DNA of 64,000 nucleotides. Origin: Ceratodon purpureus (taxonomy: Eukaryota > Streptophyta > Bryopsida > Pseudoditrichales > Ditrichaceae). Shown here piece by piece: positions 49,736 through 59,996 of the stretch. Under the pieces are notes generated by a model. That model ran no database searches. It had not been told where the DNA came from and was given only the letters and a program-made list of their open reading frames with translations. Position 1 is the stretch's first letter; every line of letters starts with the position of its first letter. The stretch is taken from positions 18,014,682-18,078,681 of the forward strand of contig CM026427.1 in the NCBI GenBank assembly GCA_014871385.1, written 5' to 3'. A program made the position numbers and the translations under genes.

Positions 49736-50891
49736 AGGACATCAATATTGCGTGATTTCATATCAACTTAGATTTGGGCAAATTTTTAATCTTAAACTTC
49801 TTAATGGAAGTGATAATGACCATAGAGTAAAAAAATGGATGATATCCATTTTGTATTAGTATTAATGTAAAATCTTGTGTTCCCCTACAATACTTCTACA
49901 ATGGTGTTTATACTTCAGAGTTTTCAATTCTTTCCCAAATCATTTTTAAAATCTAAGATTTGCATCTTTACGTTAATAGTAATTATACATGATTTTTACT
50001 ATGATAAAATTATATGATATCTTGTTTCTGATAGTTTTCTCAATTTTAAAAATAACATTCTTATATTATCTTTATATGAATGTTATTGGAAGAATATCAA
50101 TTAAAGCATTGCTACTTATCATCACAAATTTTTATTAGCTTAGACATGTAAATTGCACTAAGAATTTACCAAGTAGAAGTGAAAGTCTCAAAATTTTTGT
50201 AAGTACGCTTTTATAGGGGCACATACATTTTTTACAAAATTGATGTTACTTTAGAAATTTTATATTTATTTATGTGTATTTTTTTGGTCACAAATAAATA
50301 ATTTAATATGCATTCATGATTTTTTCTTAATCATATAAAATTAAAATATGAAATTTAATATTCTAGTTCTATTACAATGTATTTTGCTTGAAAGTCGTAA
50401 ATACTTTTTCAATACAAAAACACCTTAATAAAGTGGATGTACAAGTTATTTTTCTTTTGTAGATCCATAATGGTTTATAGAAATGAATCTCCATTTGCGC
50501 CAATTGTATAAGAATCTTTACATGAAACCTTGTTATGTCATTTCAAAACATTTAACCTTTTTTAATATGTCATTTATGTGTCGTTTCAGGTTCTTAATCA
50601 TTTTCTAATTATCTCTTGGCAAAATTTCCTTACTATGTATTCATGTATATCTTCTCAAAATGCACATTACTAATGCATTCATAGTTTATTTATAAAAATC
50701 TTAAAAATCTTAAAAATCATAAAATTATTCTAAATTATTTATTTAGTCTAGATGTAAGATCTGAACTTAAACTATTAGTTCTTGCAAAAATACTTTGGTA
50801 CAATAAATATATTTTGTTTACGTATATTATTATAAAGTCTACATTTCAACATGCATTCTTGATTTTTACTTAGTCAATGGATTTTTTAAAA
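49736..50891. other. AT-rich spacer
   Basis: No gene recognised; stops in all frames and strong AT bias. Confidence 0.65.
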
Positions 50892-50904
50892 TTTAACTAG
50901 ATTA
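50892..50904 (+). repeat. SINE target-site duplication, left copy
   Basis: TTTAACTAGATTA; the identical copy is at 51225-51237. Confidence 0.9.
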
Positions 50905-51224
50905 GACACTACCGCCGTGGTGTAGTGGTTTGAGTCATGGCACACGGTCGAGGTAGTTGTGAGTTTGAATCCCAATGCCAACGTGGTGCTTACTACCATA
51001 GTCCACCCAACTATGGTGGAGGTCTTGAGACCTTGTTGTATGGGTACCCAAAAAGACCTTAGGGGGATGACATGTCGGTTGTCTTCAAGGCACTTAGTGT
51101 AGAAAAGTGTTTACCTTCAAAAGGGGGGAGTAGCTCTAGATTCATTATCCTTTGTCTAGTGGCCATCGGATTAGTAAATAGAATGAACAAGCACTCGCCT
51201 CCTTCGAGGCCGGAGTTCTTCTTC
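50905..51224 (+). mobile_element. tRNA-derived SINE with 13-bp target duplication
   Basis: A 320-base element with Pol III promoter parts: A-box TGGTGTAGTGG (50918-50928) and B-box GTTTGAATCCC (50963-50973), 34 bases apart as in a tRNA gene. The rest is non-coding and the 3' end is a short TTCTTC tail. It is flanked by a perfect 13-base direct repeat, TTTAACTAGATTA (50892-50904 and 51225-51237), as left by LINE-driven insertion. The sharp duplication suggests a young copy. Confidence 0.9.
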
Positions 51225-51237
51225 TTTAACTAGATTA

Positions 51238-51683
51238 TTGGAGGAGAGGGGATTGGCCTTTGGGATGGGAAGCAATAAAAATTTGTCTATGGTTTGATAC
51301 AATCAAAGTATGTACATACTATTAACCACTATTTGTTACTATACAAATTAGAGAATTCTATAGTGCAAGATTAGAGAATTCTCTTGAAACTTTTTATCTA
51401 AAGCACTTGTATTATCTCACTTCTTTCTATCTACACCAACCAAATAACTAAACAATCAAACAATCAACATCCAATCACACATTATATTAATGTAGCAATT
51501 GAAATTTCAACTACCGTAATTAAATGGAAGAGAACCAACAAATGGCATTAGATATTAGTGTATGAATAATCCGAAGTAGAAGTAGCTTAATCAAACTATG
51601 AAGCAAGCACATGACTCAAGATAAAATTCTTTATTAAATTCAAGCTTATCATAATAGTGGGCTCAATCAAACTACAGCAGTAA
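51238..51683. other. AT-rich spacer
   Basis: No gene recognised between the SINE and the next inverted-repeat element. Confidence 0.6.
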
Positions 51684-52049
51684 CAATTCAACATAAGGAG
51701 AAATGTGGGGGTCTCCAAAAGGCCTTGTAAGACAGCCCAAGGTAGGTGAACTTGCTGCCCACACATGCCTCTCTAAGAAATCTCATTGGTGGATATCATG
51801 CCCGCTGACAGCGTCAAAAGCTACAGTGTTGACATCGTCATTACTGCTGGCACTGCTCACTTGCGCTGACAGCAGTGGCACACGCTGTCGCTAGCAGCGA
51901 TTGGCTGGACCCACGAAATTTCAATTTGGTCGACCTCGTGGCACCATTGGTGCCAGGACGTAAAGTGCACGGGCTGGCCCAAATTTTCAAGCAGGTGGGA
52001 AACCCAAAGGCCTTTTGGAGACACCAGATTTCCCCTAATGTTGGAATTG
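51684..52049. mobile_element. 366-bp inverted-repeat MITE
   Basis: The ends form an imperfect inverted repeat of about 40 bases. The core GTCTCCAAAAGGCCTT is identical on both sides (51711-51726 and the complement at about 52008-52023), and CAATTCAACAT..AGGAGAAAT extends it outwards with few mismatches. The interior is GC-richer than the surrounding spacer and has no conserved coding sequence. No clear target duplication was seen, so superfamily is open. Confidence 0.65.
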
Positions 52050-52965
52050 GCGGTAGAGTCTAGAATTGAATTAAAGATCGATTGAGAAATTCAATCTTAT
52101 TCTTGCAGCTGTTGTGGAATGATATTTTTGTTCCAAGTAGAATTTTATGTTCCAGGTGAATACTTTCTGCAATTACGATTCTTACATTTTTTTCTTACAT
52201 AAATGTTCTAATGTATTAAAAGATATCAATCATCATTAGTAATGGGAAACATAGCAAAGTTATAGTTGATTTTAATTGCCTTTAAAAGTCAAGGAAGTGC
52301 ATGTTAAACCATGAATCTTAGTTTCCTTCTCTCCTTGAGCTTAATACAAGTATTTAGAGCTAATCTTAAATATATGTAAAGTTCAAAGGATGTAAAAAAT
52401 TCATGATATATTTTGTTCTACTTTACAAATTTAAATTTAAAAATTCACCATAGTTAGAGCCATTTGAAGGTCATACTTATAATTTACTTACATAATTTGT
52501 ACCATCAACACCTTCATAAGCAATCAAGGCTTTATTACAAATGGAATTTAAATGTGTAACAAATAATCAAGTACATAACCAAAATCTTAAAATTCACAAA
52601 TTCTATCTAAGTTTAACTATAAATTACATATAAATAAATCTTGAGTGAAACCTATTCAAATCTTGTGATCCTAATGAATTTTTTACTTAATGTAATTAAC
52701 CTTCATTGTTTTCATTTAAGCATGAAAACATATATCTAAAATTTTGATGTATATATTTTCATATGAACTCAAATGCGTATATTTTTTTTAAATATGAGAT
52801 ATATGTGGAAATACGCGTTTACATTTTTCCATGCATATTTCCATTTTTAAGTGGAAAATTATATATGAAAATATCGATATAAATTTTTGACATTTTGAAA
52901 CTTGAATTGGGTTCTCGACATGATACAATTAAAAATTCGGCTCTCGACCTGACACAATTCAAATC
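52050..52965. other. AT-rich spacer with a degenerate 36-base tandem repeat
   Basis: No gene. From about 52905 the sequence repeats a unit like GGTTCTCGACATGATACAATT, and one further copy lies beyond the element at about 53490, so the piggyBac-like element sits inside this small array. Confidence 0.5.
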
Positions 52966-52969
52966 TTAA

Positions 52970-53476
52970 CCCTTTAACACGCCGGCGTCCAGAATCTGGA
53001 CGCCGGATGAATTTTAGCAACTCAATTTTTGTCCTTCAGGATGTTTTTCATCCATTTCTTTTTTTTCCAATTCTTGTGCTAGTTTTATACTATTTGTACG
53101 GTTTGGATTTTCAATATAAGATAATGTGAATTTTTGAAAAATTACAAAAGCGATTTATATCAAAGTTTCAATCTTAGTTAAAATAGAGTGACCTTAAACC
53201 TGATTTTTCATCATAAGGAGAATCAAATAATGGAAACTATACCATTTTGTAATGCATGTTATTCCAATCTCATTACAATATTTAAAAAAAAATTAGTGTT
53301 AATTTTGGATTTTTAATTGAATTACAAAAGAAAACCTTGCAAAATTACTTTAAAAATATTATTAATAAATATGATGAATCTACAACTTTGTTTTGTACAT
53401 CAAATCCATTTTCTATTTTCATCAACCATTTTATAACAAATCTTTGAAAACAGTGATGAATCCGGACGTTAAAGGG
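52970..53476. mobile_element. 507-bp piggyBac-like MITE flanked by TTAA
   Basis: TTAA at 52966-52969 and again at 53477-53480. The termini read CCCTTTAACACGCCGG on the left and, reverse-complemented, CCCTTTAACGTCCGG on the right. TTAA duplication plus a CCCTTT-type terminus is characteristic of the piggyBac superfamily. A perfect palindrome CCGGCGTCCA/TGGACGCCGG sits just inside the left end (about 52982-53006). The interior is AT-rich and non-coding. Confidence 0.8.
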
Positions 53477-53480
53477 TTAA

Positions 53481-54973
53481 AATTCTGAGTTAGGTTCTCA
53501 ACTTGACATAACTCCTATTAATTAAAACGAAATTAGAGATAATTTTGAAGATTCATGGCCTTCACATAACTTGCAACACACACAGAAGTGAAGAGATTCT
53601 TTTAGATGGATAAAAACTTGAGTAACACATGTCAAACGAGCAGGACATGAGCAATTTGGAGATAAAGTGACATGCATGGGTGCTCCTTCCCCTCTGCCAA
53701 TATGCCACCGACCAGTCGTCCCAAATTGGGTCTTTTTTTATTCCAAAAACTATATCCACATATTGAAAATGCCGTTTTCCTTGTGCGTATGGGTGACGTT
53801 GTTAGGAAAATGTGTGTCCTTGAGCATGTATGGGCAAAACCAATTGGCGAGCCTCTGCAAGAACTGTCGCACGAGAAACCCGAGAGTATATGCATCTTAA
53901 ATTCACTGAAATCAAGCCACATGCACAAAATCCAAGACAGGATATCTCAAAGACTTAAACTCACTAGTGATATGTTCAGGACAAGTTTCTAATAAAAGTG
54001 TTTTTTCTCTTCACTACATTCGAGTCAAAGCATCTCAAACAACTCCCTGGTTTATATACAAGTATTGTAAGATTTTTTGTTTTTGGTGACAGCATGTCAC
54101 ACAGATCAGTATGTCTCTACCTTTTACATTGCACCCAGACCGAAGTGTCTAAATTTTCAAGGATGGGTATTAAACTCACGAGTAATTTGTGCAAAATTGA
54201 GATGATTACAGATACCTGATGTGTCTCCCAACGACAGCGACGCATAGATCCGGTTGGAGAGGATTAATACCAAAAAGCGTACATAACCACTCAGTAGTTG
54301 TCTCCAAACTGCAATATCACTCCAGCACAAAATGGAAGATGTCTCGACTATTCTAGCCTGCATATACAAACAGACAGCAAAGTGAATGGTGACGCTAAAT
54401 CTACGAATCACTCACTACACTATCTTATCGATTCCACTACTACCGCATATCTTGACATAATCGCTAGTGATGACCCTCAACAATACCTAATAATAAGGGA
54501 CCAGAAAAGAACCAATCCTACACTCTTAAGTATGCTGATTGGAAGCATTCTGTTCGCATAAAACAAGATAATGAACCATATCTCTGTTTAAATTAAGAGT
54601 GTGTCACGAACTAGCAATAACCCCTTTCAGCTTGTTCACGAGGGACGCAGTTCCATTCTGCTCAATCTCGACTACCTGGGCCGAAGAGATAAACCATGAA
54701 TCCACTCATACTCTTAAGAATGAGTCTCAGGAACCAATTAGATTTTACACATAAAATCCATACTACATACACGTTGACGTTGCAAGACTAACGTCTGTCA
54801 ATGTAGACATTTCAAAAAAGGTTTTCACTGTTCTAAAATTACTCACAAACCATAAAAAATTCGGAACACCACCCTAAAGATATAAGAAGAAAATATTCGA
54901 TCATGGAGAATAGACAGAATTCTTTTTCTTTGCACCTAAAAAGCACAAGAAGCCTGTGCCTGAAATTACAGTA
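53481..54973. other. Spacer downstream of the TGD1-like gene
   Basis: No gene recognised. Small overlapping frames at 53562-54561 have no family resemblance. The part nearest 54973 should contain the TGD1-like 3' UTR. Confidence 0.5.
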
Positions 54974-56905
54974 TTACCCCATAGCTGCCTTCAAAGCATC
55001 TCCTGCGCCTTGGAAGAAGACCCACGAAAGAATAAAGTCAGCTATGAATATGCAGACAAGAGAGATGACCACAGCTGAAGTAGTAGACTCCCCAACTCCT
55101 TTCGCTCCGCCAAGAGTTGTTACCCCCCATGTGCAGCTTACGATTGAGATGATGCCACCAAACACAACAGACTTAATTGTTGTGCTTATCAAATCCCATG
55201 GTTGCAAGGCCCTTGCGGCAGATTCAAGTATAATGTTAGCACTCACATTGTAAACAGAGTCTGCAAGTAATACACTGGCGGCCATGGCCACTGCAAAGCA
55301 CATGGTAGTTAGAATAGGTAAAGCTAGGCAGCATGCAATTACACGGGGAGTCACAAGGTAGTCAACTGGGTCTGTCCTCAAGACTCGCAGTGTGTCTGTC
55401 TGCTCCGAAACCTGTAACAAAATGCCACATAAATATAATGAAATGCCAGTAAAAAATGGAGACATAGTGCGAATTTCTACATGATGACAGGACACAAAGG
55501 TGATTGCAAGAGAATAAATATATGCATATCAATCAGCAAAGAGTGCCTGGAATAGATAAAAGATAAACCAGAACGCCAGAAAAGTGGCATTTTCAAGAGG
55601 CATCCATAGATACCTCTTGATATGAAGGCCAATGGCAAGAAGTGTCGGTATCAAGAGCCTCAAAAGAAAACAAAATTTTAGCTTCCTAAAAAGGCTAAAA
55701 GAAGAATCAGAAGAGAAAAGAGGTCCTGAATGATAATAAAAACCAGATACCTGCATAGTTCCTAGCTCAGCAGCAAATGCGCTTCCAACCCTCCCAGCCA
55801 TAATAATGGCAGTCACCACAGGAGATAGCTCCCTTGCCAATGCCAAGGCCAACACACCTCCAACTGACCTTGTCAATCCCAACCTCGCAAATTCCCGAAC
55901 AAACTGCCAAATTGATATGAATGTCAAACTTCCGGATACTAAAAACCCAAGACCTCTGTCTCAATCATCTAATACGGTGACTCAAAAATATTCCACGTAT
56001 AAGCATGTCAATATTACTTATATTAACAGTTTGGGGTTCTGGCAAGTCTTGAAACCATCAGTCATATATTGATGCAATACTAAACCGAGAAGAGAGGAAA
56101 GCATTAACTGACCTGTATCGTGAAAACCATGCCCACAAACGAGGCCGTCAAGAGGCTCACACCCAATGATCGTGGACCAACTAGTTCTAATTGCTGCAAC
56201 GTGTTCCGGACATGCACTCTCCCACGAACTGTCCTTATAACCACCTGCAAATACCATTCAACAAATGCTAAATCTGAAAGCCTGATGAACAACTTTAAAC
56301 AGACGCTGATTAGTAGACATTGAAAACTCCAGGAGCACAGATAGAACGAGACTCCATGAATGTGCAGATAATTTCTGATTCTGGGGGCTCTAAAGATTTG
56401 AGTTGATCCACGGGAGGTCGTGTAGCTGCGCACAGTGGAGGTCAAGCGGAGAACTGACCATTTGAAACGAGCACCTCTTTAGAGGGATGAAAGAAAGAAA
56501 ATTGATAGCTGAATTGGCGAGTGTGCGATAGGAGGGGGGGGGTACCTGCCCAGCAATAATGAAAGCAGCAATGGCACGCCAGAGGTAGCGAGGAGGCATC
56601 CAGCCGGCCAGCATAGGGCGGGACTGGAACTCCTCAAGAGTCTCGGGAGGGGGGGTAGGGGCCGAGGCAGCAGCATCGTCATCTTGGCTGGGCAGGTCGA
56701 CCTCGGCGGGAGCGGTAGTAGCGCAGGGCTGGGAGGGTAGAGGGCCGCGCAAGAGCGGGGGAAGGGGACAGACAGAGAGAGGATTACGCAGGCGCAAGGA
56801 GGAGAGGAGGGGGGCCCGGGCACAACGGAGGTGGGCGTGAGGGTGCGGAGGGATGTGGAGGGGCCCCGAGAGCAGCCAACGGGGCAGGGCTTGAGCCATA
56901 GCCAT
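54974..56905 (-). CDS. TGD1: TGD1-like plastid lipid-transfer permease (MlaE family)
   Basis: Inner-envelope permease of the TGD1-TGD2-TGD3 ABC complex, which moves ER-derived lipid (phosphatidate or its precursor) into plastids. Minus-strand exons: 56905-56546, 56244-56113, 55903-55751, 55411-54974; all phase 0, giving 360 residues (Arabidopsis TGD1 has 350). Residues 1 to about 75 are Pro/Arg/Leu/Ser-rich and low in acidic residues, like a transit peptide. The MlaE permease core follows: G-V-S-L-L-T-A-S-F-V-G-M-V-F, then E-L-S-P-V-V-T-A-I-I-M-A-G-R-V-G-S-A-F-A-A-E-L-G (the family hallmark), then D-P-V-D-Y-L-V-T-P-R, and hydrophobic helices to the end (G-A-G-D-A-L-K-A-A). A longer start at 57031 is in frame, but M-A-M-A-Q at 56905 better fits a transit peptide. 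The gene looks intact. Confidence 0.9.
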
Positions 56906-57600
56906 GGCCAAATGCAGGAGAACCCTAAAGCTGGAGTGGGAGTGGAGCAGAGAGAGCAGCACAGCGTTGATAGGAGGGGGGTGGATTTTGCACTTGGGCC
57001 CGTAGTAGAATGTCACATACGTAGCACACATGCAAACGGAGAGCCATACGCTAATGAGAAGAGGAGGTAACTACACGAAGAACATGCTGAGACACCACGG
57101 AACTTGGAGCAGGAGTCACAGAGCGCAAGTGCAAGGCAGGGCAAGGGCAAGGGCAAGGGCAAAAAGCGAGGCAGAGCAGAGCAGAGCAGAGAAGAGAAGA
57201 GCCGAGCCGAGCCGAGCCGAGCCAGCCAGGGGCCCGCTCCAAGACCAAGGAGACGACAACGATGAGCAGGTCGAGGATGTTGCGCATTTACGGTCCAGGC
57301 ATCTAAATCCGACCCACCAGATAACGAGCCTGAGTTCATGGTGATTTTTCCTGCCAGGAGAAATCAAAATTAGGCTTCCCTCAAACCGAACAAGCTCACA
57401 CTAATTCCTAGCCAACAATTTCTTCATAATTGTCAAAAAAATAACTATTACATCATAACCATATGTTCCTAAAAACATCTTAAGAATGACTAATAGCCGT
57501 TTGTGCTGATAATATAGTTGTCAACAGTTGGTGACTGCAAGCATTATCAAAAAATCCATTGACCAATCCGTACTAAATTCAAGACTTGAAGTAAGCGCTC
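56906..57600. other. Promoter/5' UTR side of the TGD1-like gene with simple repeats
   Basis: No other gene recognised. At 57137-57230 there are GGCAAG, GAGCA and GAGCC unit repeats. They create long overlapping frames on both strands that are repeat artefacts. Confidence 0.55.
57137..57230 (+). repeat. GGGCAA / GAGCA / GAGCC simple-repeat cluster
   Basis: Consecutive short tandem arrays: (GGGCAA)n near 57141-57162, (GCAGA)n near 57174-57192 and (GAGCC)n near 57200-57225. Confidence 0.85.
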
Positions 57601-57734
57601 ATGGGTAATGTCTGTGATCTAATTTTTTTAGATCATGCACGCTCAAATGGTGCCCTCCTTCATCTTCCATGGAATGATGTTGTAGCATGGTGGGCAACAC
57701 TCGAATTGATTGCATGGGGTCGTGTCTGTGTTTT

Positions 57735-57762
<28 letters not shown>
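57735..57762 (+). repeat. 28-base poly(G) tract
   Basis: Uninterrupted run of 28 G in spacer. Confidence 0.95.
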
Positions 57763-57765
<3 letters not shown>

Positions 57766-59738
57766 TTAGTAGAGAGAGTAGGTTAAATGTCGCATTGGTG
57801 ACAAATCCTTTGAATGGGAGAGGGATTGCCGTAGGCTGTATCAATGGTTGCATTTGACGGGGGCTTGAACTTGAAACCAAGGAACTCTATTGCAAAAGGT
57901 ATTGTTTGCGACAAATTCCTTGGCAGAGCACGTCGGGCTAAGGCTTGCCGCCCCTGCGCCATCTTCGTTGGCTACTTGAGTACCTCATCAGCCTTCCTTG
58001 CCTTGTCCCCTTCCCTACGCGTCTGCACCTCAATTACGTGAATTGCACACTCTGTTCTTTGCCGCTTTAACTGATTCTTTTTCGCAGCCTTTACAGCCCT
58101 TGTCTGTGTTGCCTCTACAACATCGGCCTCCTTAGCTACCCTCGCCTCCTTGTGCTTGGCCATTTCTTTGGGCAAGCGCCTCAACAAGTTCAGCCACGCG
58201 GATCTCCTTCGCCCTGCATTTGTCCTCTCATTTGATCTCTTTCCTCTTCCGCCTCCCATCTTGCCTCAATTTTGTCTATCTTGTCGCATTTTCTTTTTTG
58301 GAAACTCATACAGTTGGAAAATTTTGGATTAGGTTACCACTGGATCTAGATCCGGCTAAAAATTTCTTTATTTTGGTTAACTATATAAAAATAAGCCACT
58401 CTTGATCCGTTTAAGGATTCAAATAAAACTGGATTAAAAGTAGGTAGTCTAGCGTGACCTGCGGAATCTGTGACTGGATCAGATCATGTAATTTATTGTT
58501 ATCATAGTCGTTGTCAGATCGGATCCGGGTAATGGTCATGATGATGAAATGTAACGGTGAAGAGATGGTTACAATCAACGGTTACAAGAGGCTGCTTGAT
58601 AGTATTTAAAGGTTGGTGTATCTTTGTGGAAGTTCTTTTGCAATTGAATTTTGTGAGAGAGAGAGAGAGAGAGAGACTAGTGACATGTTGTAGTTCTTTC
58701 GATCCGTCAACAATTGGATTGTTGAGGATCCTAGTTGGTCGAAAGGATAGTGACTAGATCAGGGTAGGAATAGATCCGTCATAGCAAACCTTCAGGTTGC
58801 GCTCCGTTGTGTAAGATTTTCGATCTCTAACATAGACATCAGATTGGTGGGGAGAAGTTTACCAGTTTTCGAGGCAAGGTCTTAGTTGGGCCTCTAGGAC
58901 GGACAAGTTCCTCCTCAATAAATTCGTTAGGCAAATCAACCCAAAGGATGGATTTCTAGTAGCAGATTGCAGTGACCCGAGGAAAAGGAGAGTGCTAGAG
59001 TTTTTGGTTCCGATCTTATACCTAGAAAAGCCTAGTTGGGTGACTATGACCATGGCCAACATGATTTTTGGGGAGCTTTTTGAAAAACGAGAGGTGGACT
59101 AGGAGTGATTGTACAGGATATTGTTGGAAAGCTGATCTCCGGAATCAAAAAGAAGCCTTCCCCCATACAAACAAGCAATGCAACATTAAATTTGTAATTT
59201 TTTTTTAATTGTAATCTTAGAACTAAAAGGCCAAGATTTGCATGACCATCACCTCCCAATATATTCATTGTATAATTTTCTTTGTTCTTTGATTTGTATA
59301 ATTTTTTTTGTTTTAATAGATTTTATTGAAGCTAGCTCCAATCCAAAAGTTGTGACTACAATTAGGATCAAAACTACATATCTTATTCTCGAGGATATAA
59401 ATTTCCTAAATATTGCCGTATTCATAAAATTGGCCAATTTTGTTCATATTGGCCTCCACACTATTTAAATAACAAGAAAAATTGGACTCTAATTACACTA
59501 TTTGAGCGGCCAATTTAATCAAGATTAGCCAATTTAATGAATAAGGCATTAAATATTTAAGTTTTTTTGTTGGTATTACTTAATGCCAAACTTTCTACCA
59601 AAGCACAATAATTGATTTGTTGAGGGATAGCTTATAAATCTGAAGGAACTCTAAACCCACATTGTAATTGTTGAAGAACAACAAGATTTTAAAATAATTT
59701 AAAAATTTCTACAATGGTGCCACTTTAAATAAACAAGA
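57763..59738. other. Spacer without recognised genes
   Basis: Mixed-composition sequence. The frame at 57972-58259 (-) is Lys/Arg/Ala-rich but lacks any family pattern. A (GA)n run is at 58654-58676. Confidence 0.5.
58654..58676 (+). repeat. (GA)n microsatellite
   Basis: About 11 copies of GA. Confidence 0.95.
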
Positions 59739-59996
59739 CATGTCTATTCTAGTGGATTATCTGAAGTGATTTTAATCTATTTAACTCAAAATGGTTGTGA
59801 TAGAATATAATTTATCTTTTCTGAAAAAAATCAATTTGATTTTCAACCATTGTATATAAAGGATTATCATGTCTATTCTAGTGGATTATCTGAAGTGATT
59901 TTAATCTATTTAACTCAAAATGGTTGTGATAGAATATAATTTATCTTATCTGAAAAAAATCAATTTGATTTTCAACCATTGTATATAAAGGATTAT
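59739..59996 (+). repeat. 129-bp tandem duplication, two near-identical copies
   Basis: Copy 1 is 59739-59867 and copy 2 is 59868-59996. I see a single T/A difference (TTATCTTTTCTG versus TTATCTTATCTG), so the duplication is recent relative to the decayed surroundings. Confidence 0.92.

Noticed and set aside
57013-57367. Several long overlapping frames on both strands
   Set aside because: They read through simple-repeat arrays (GAGCC, GAGCA, GGGCAA) and are repeat artefacts.
57972-58259. Lys/Arg/Ala-rich minus-strand frame as a gene
   Set aside because: No family pattern, no splice context, and low-complexity composition.
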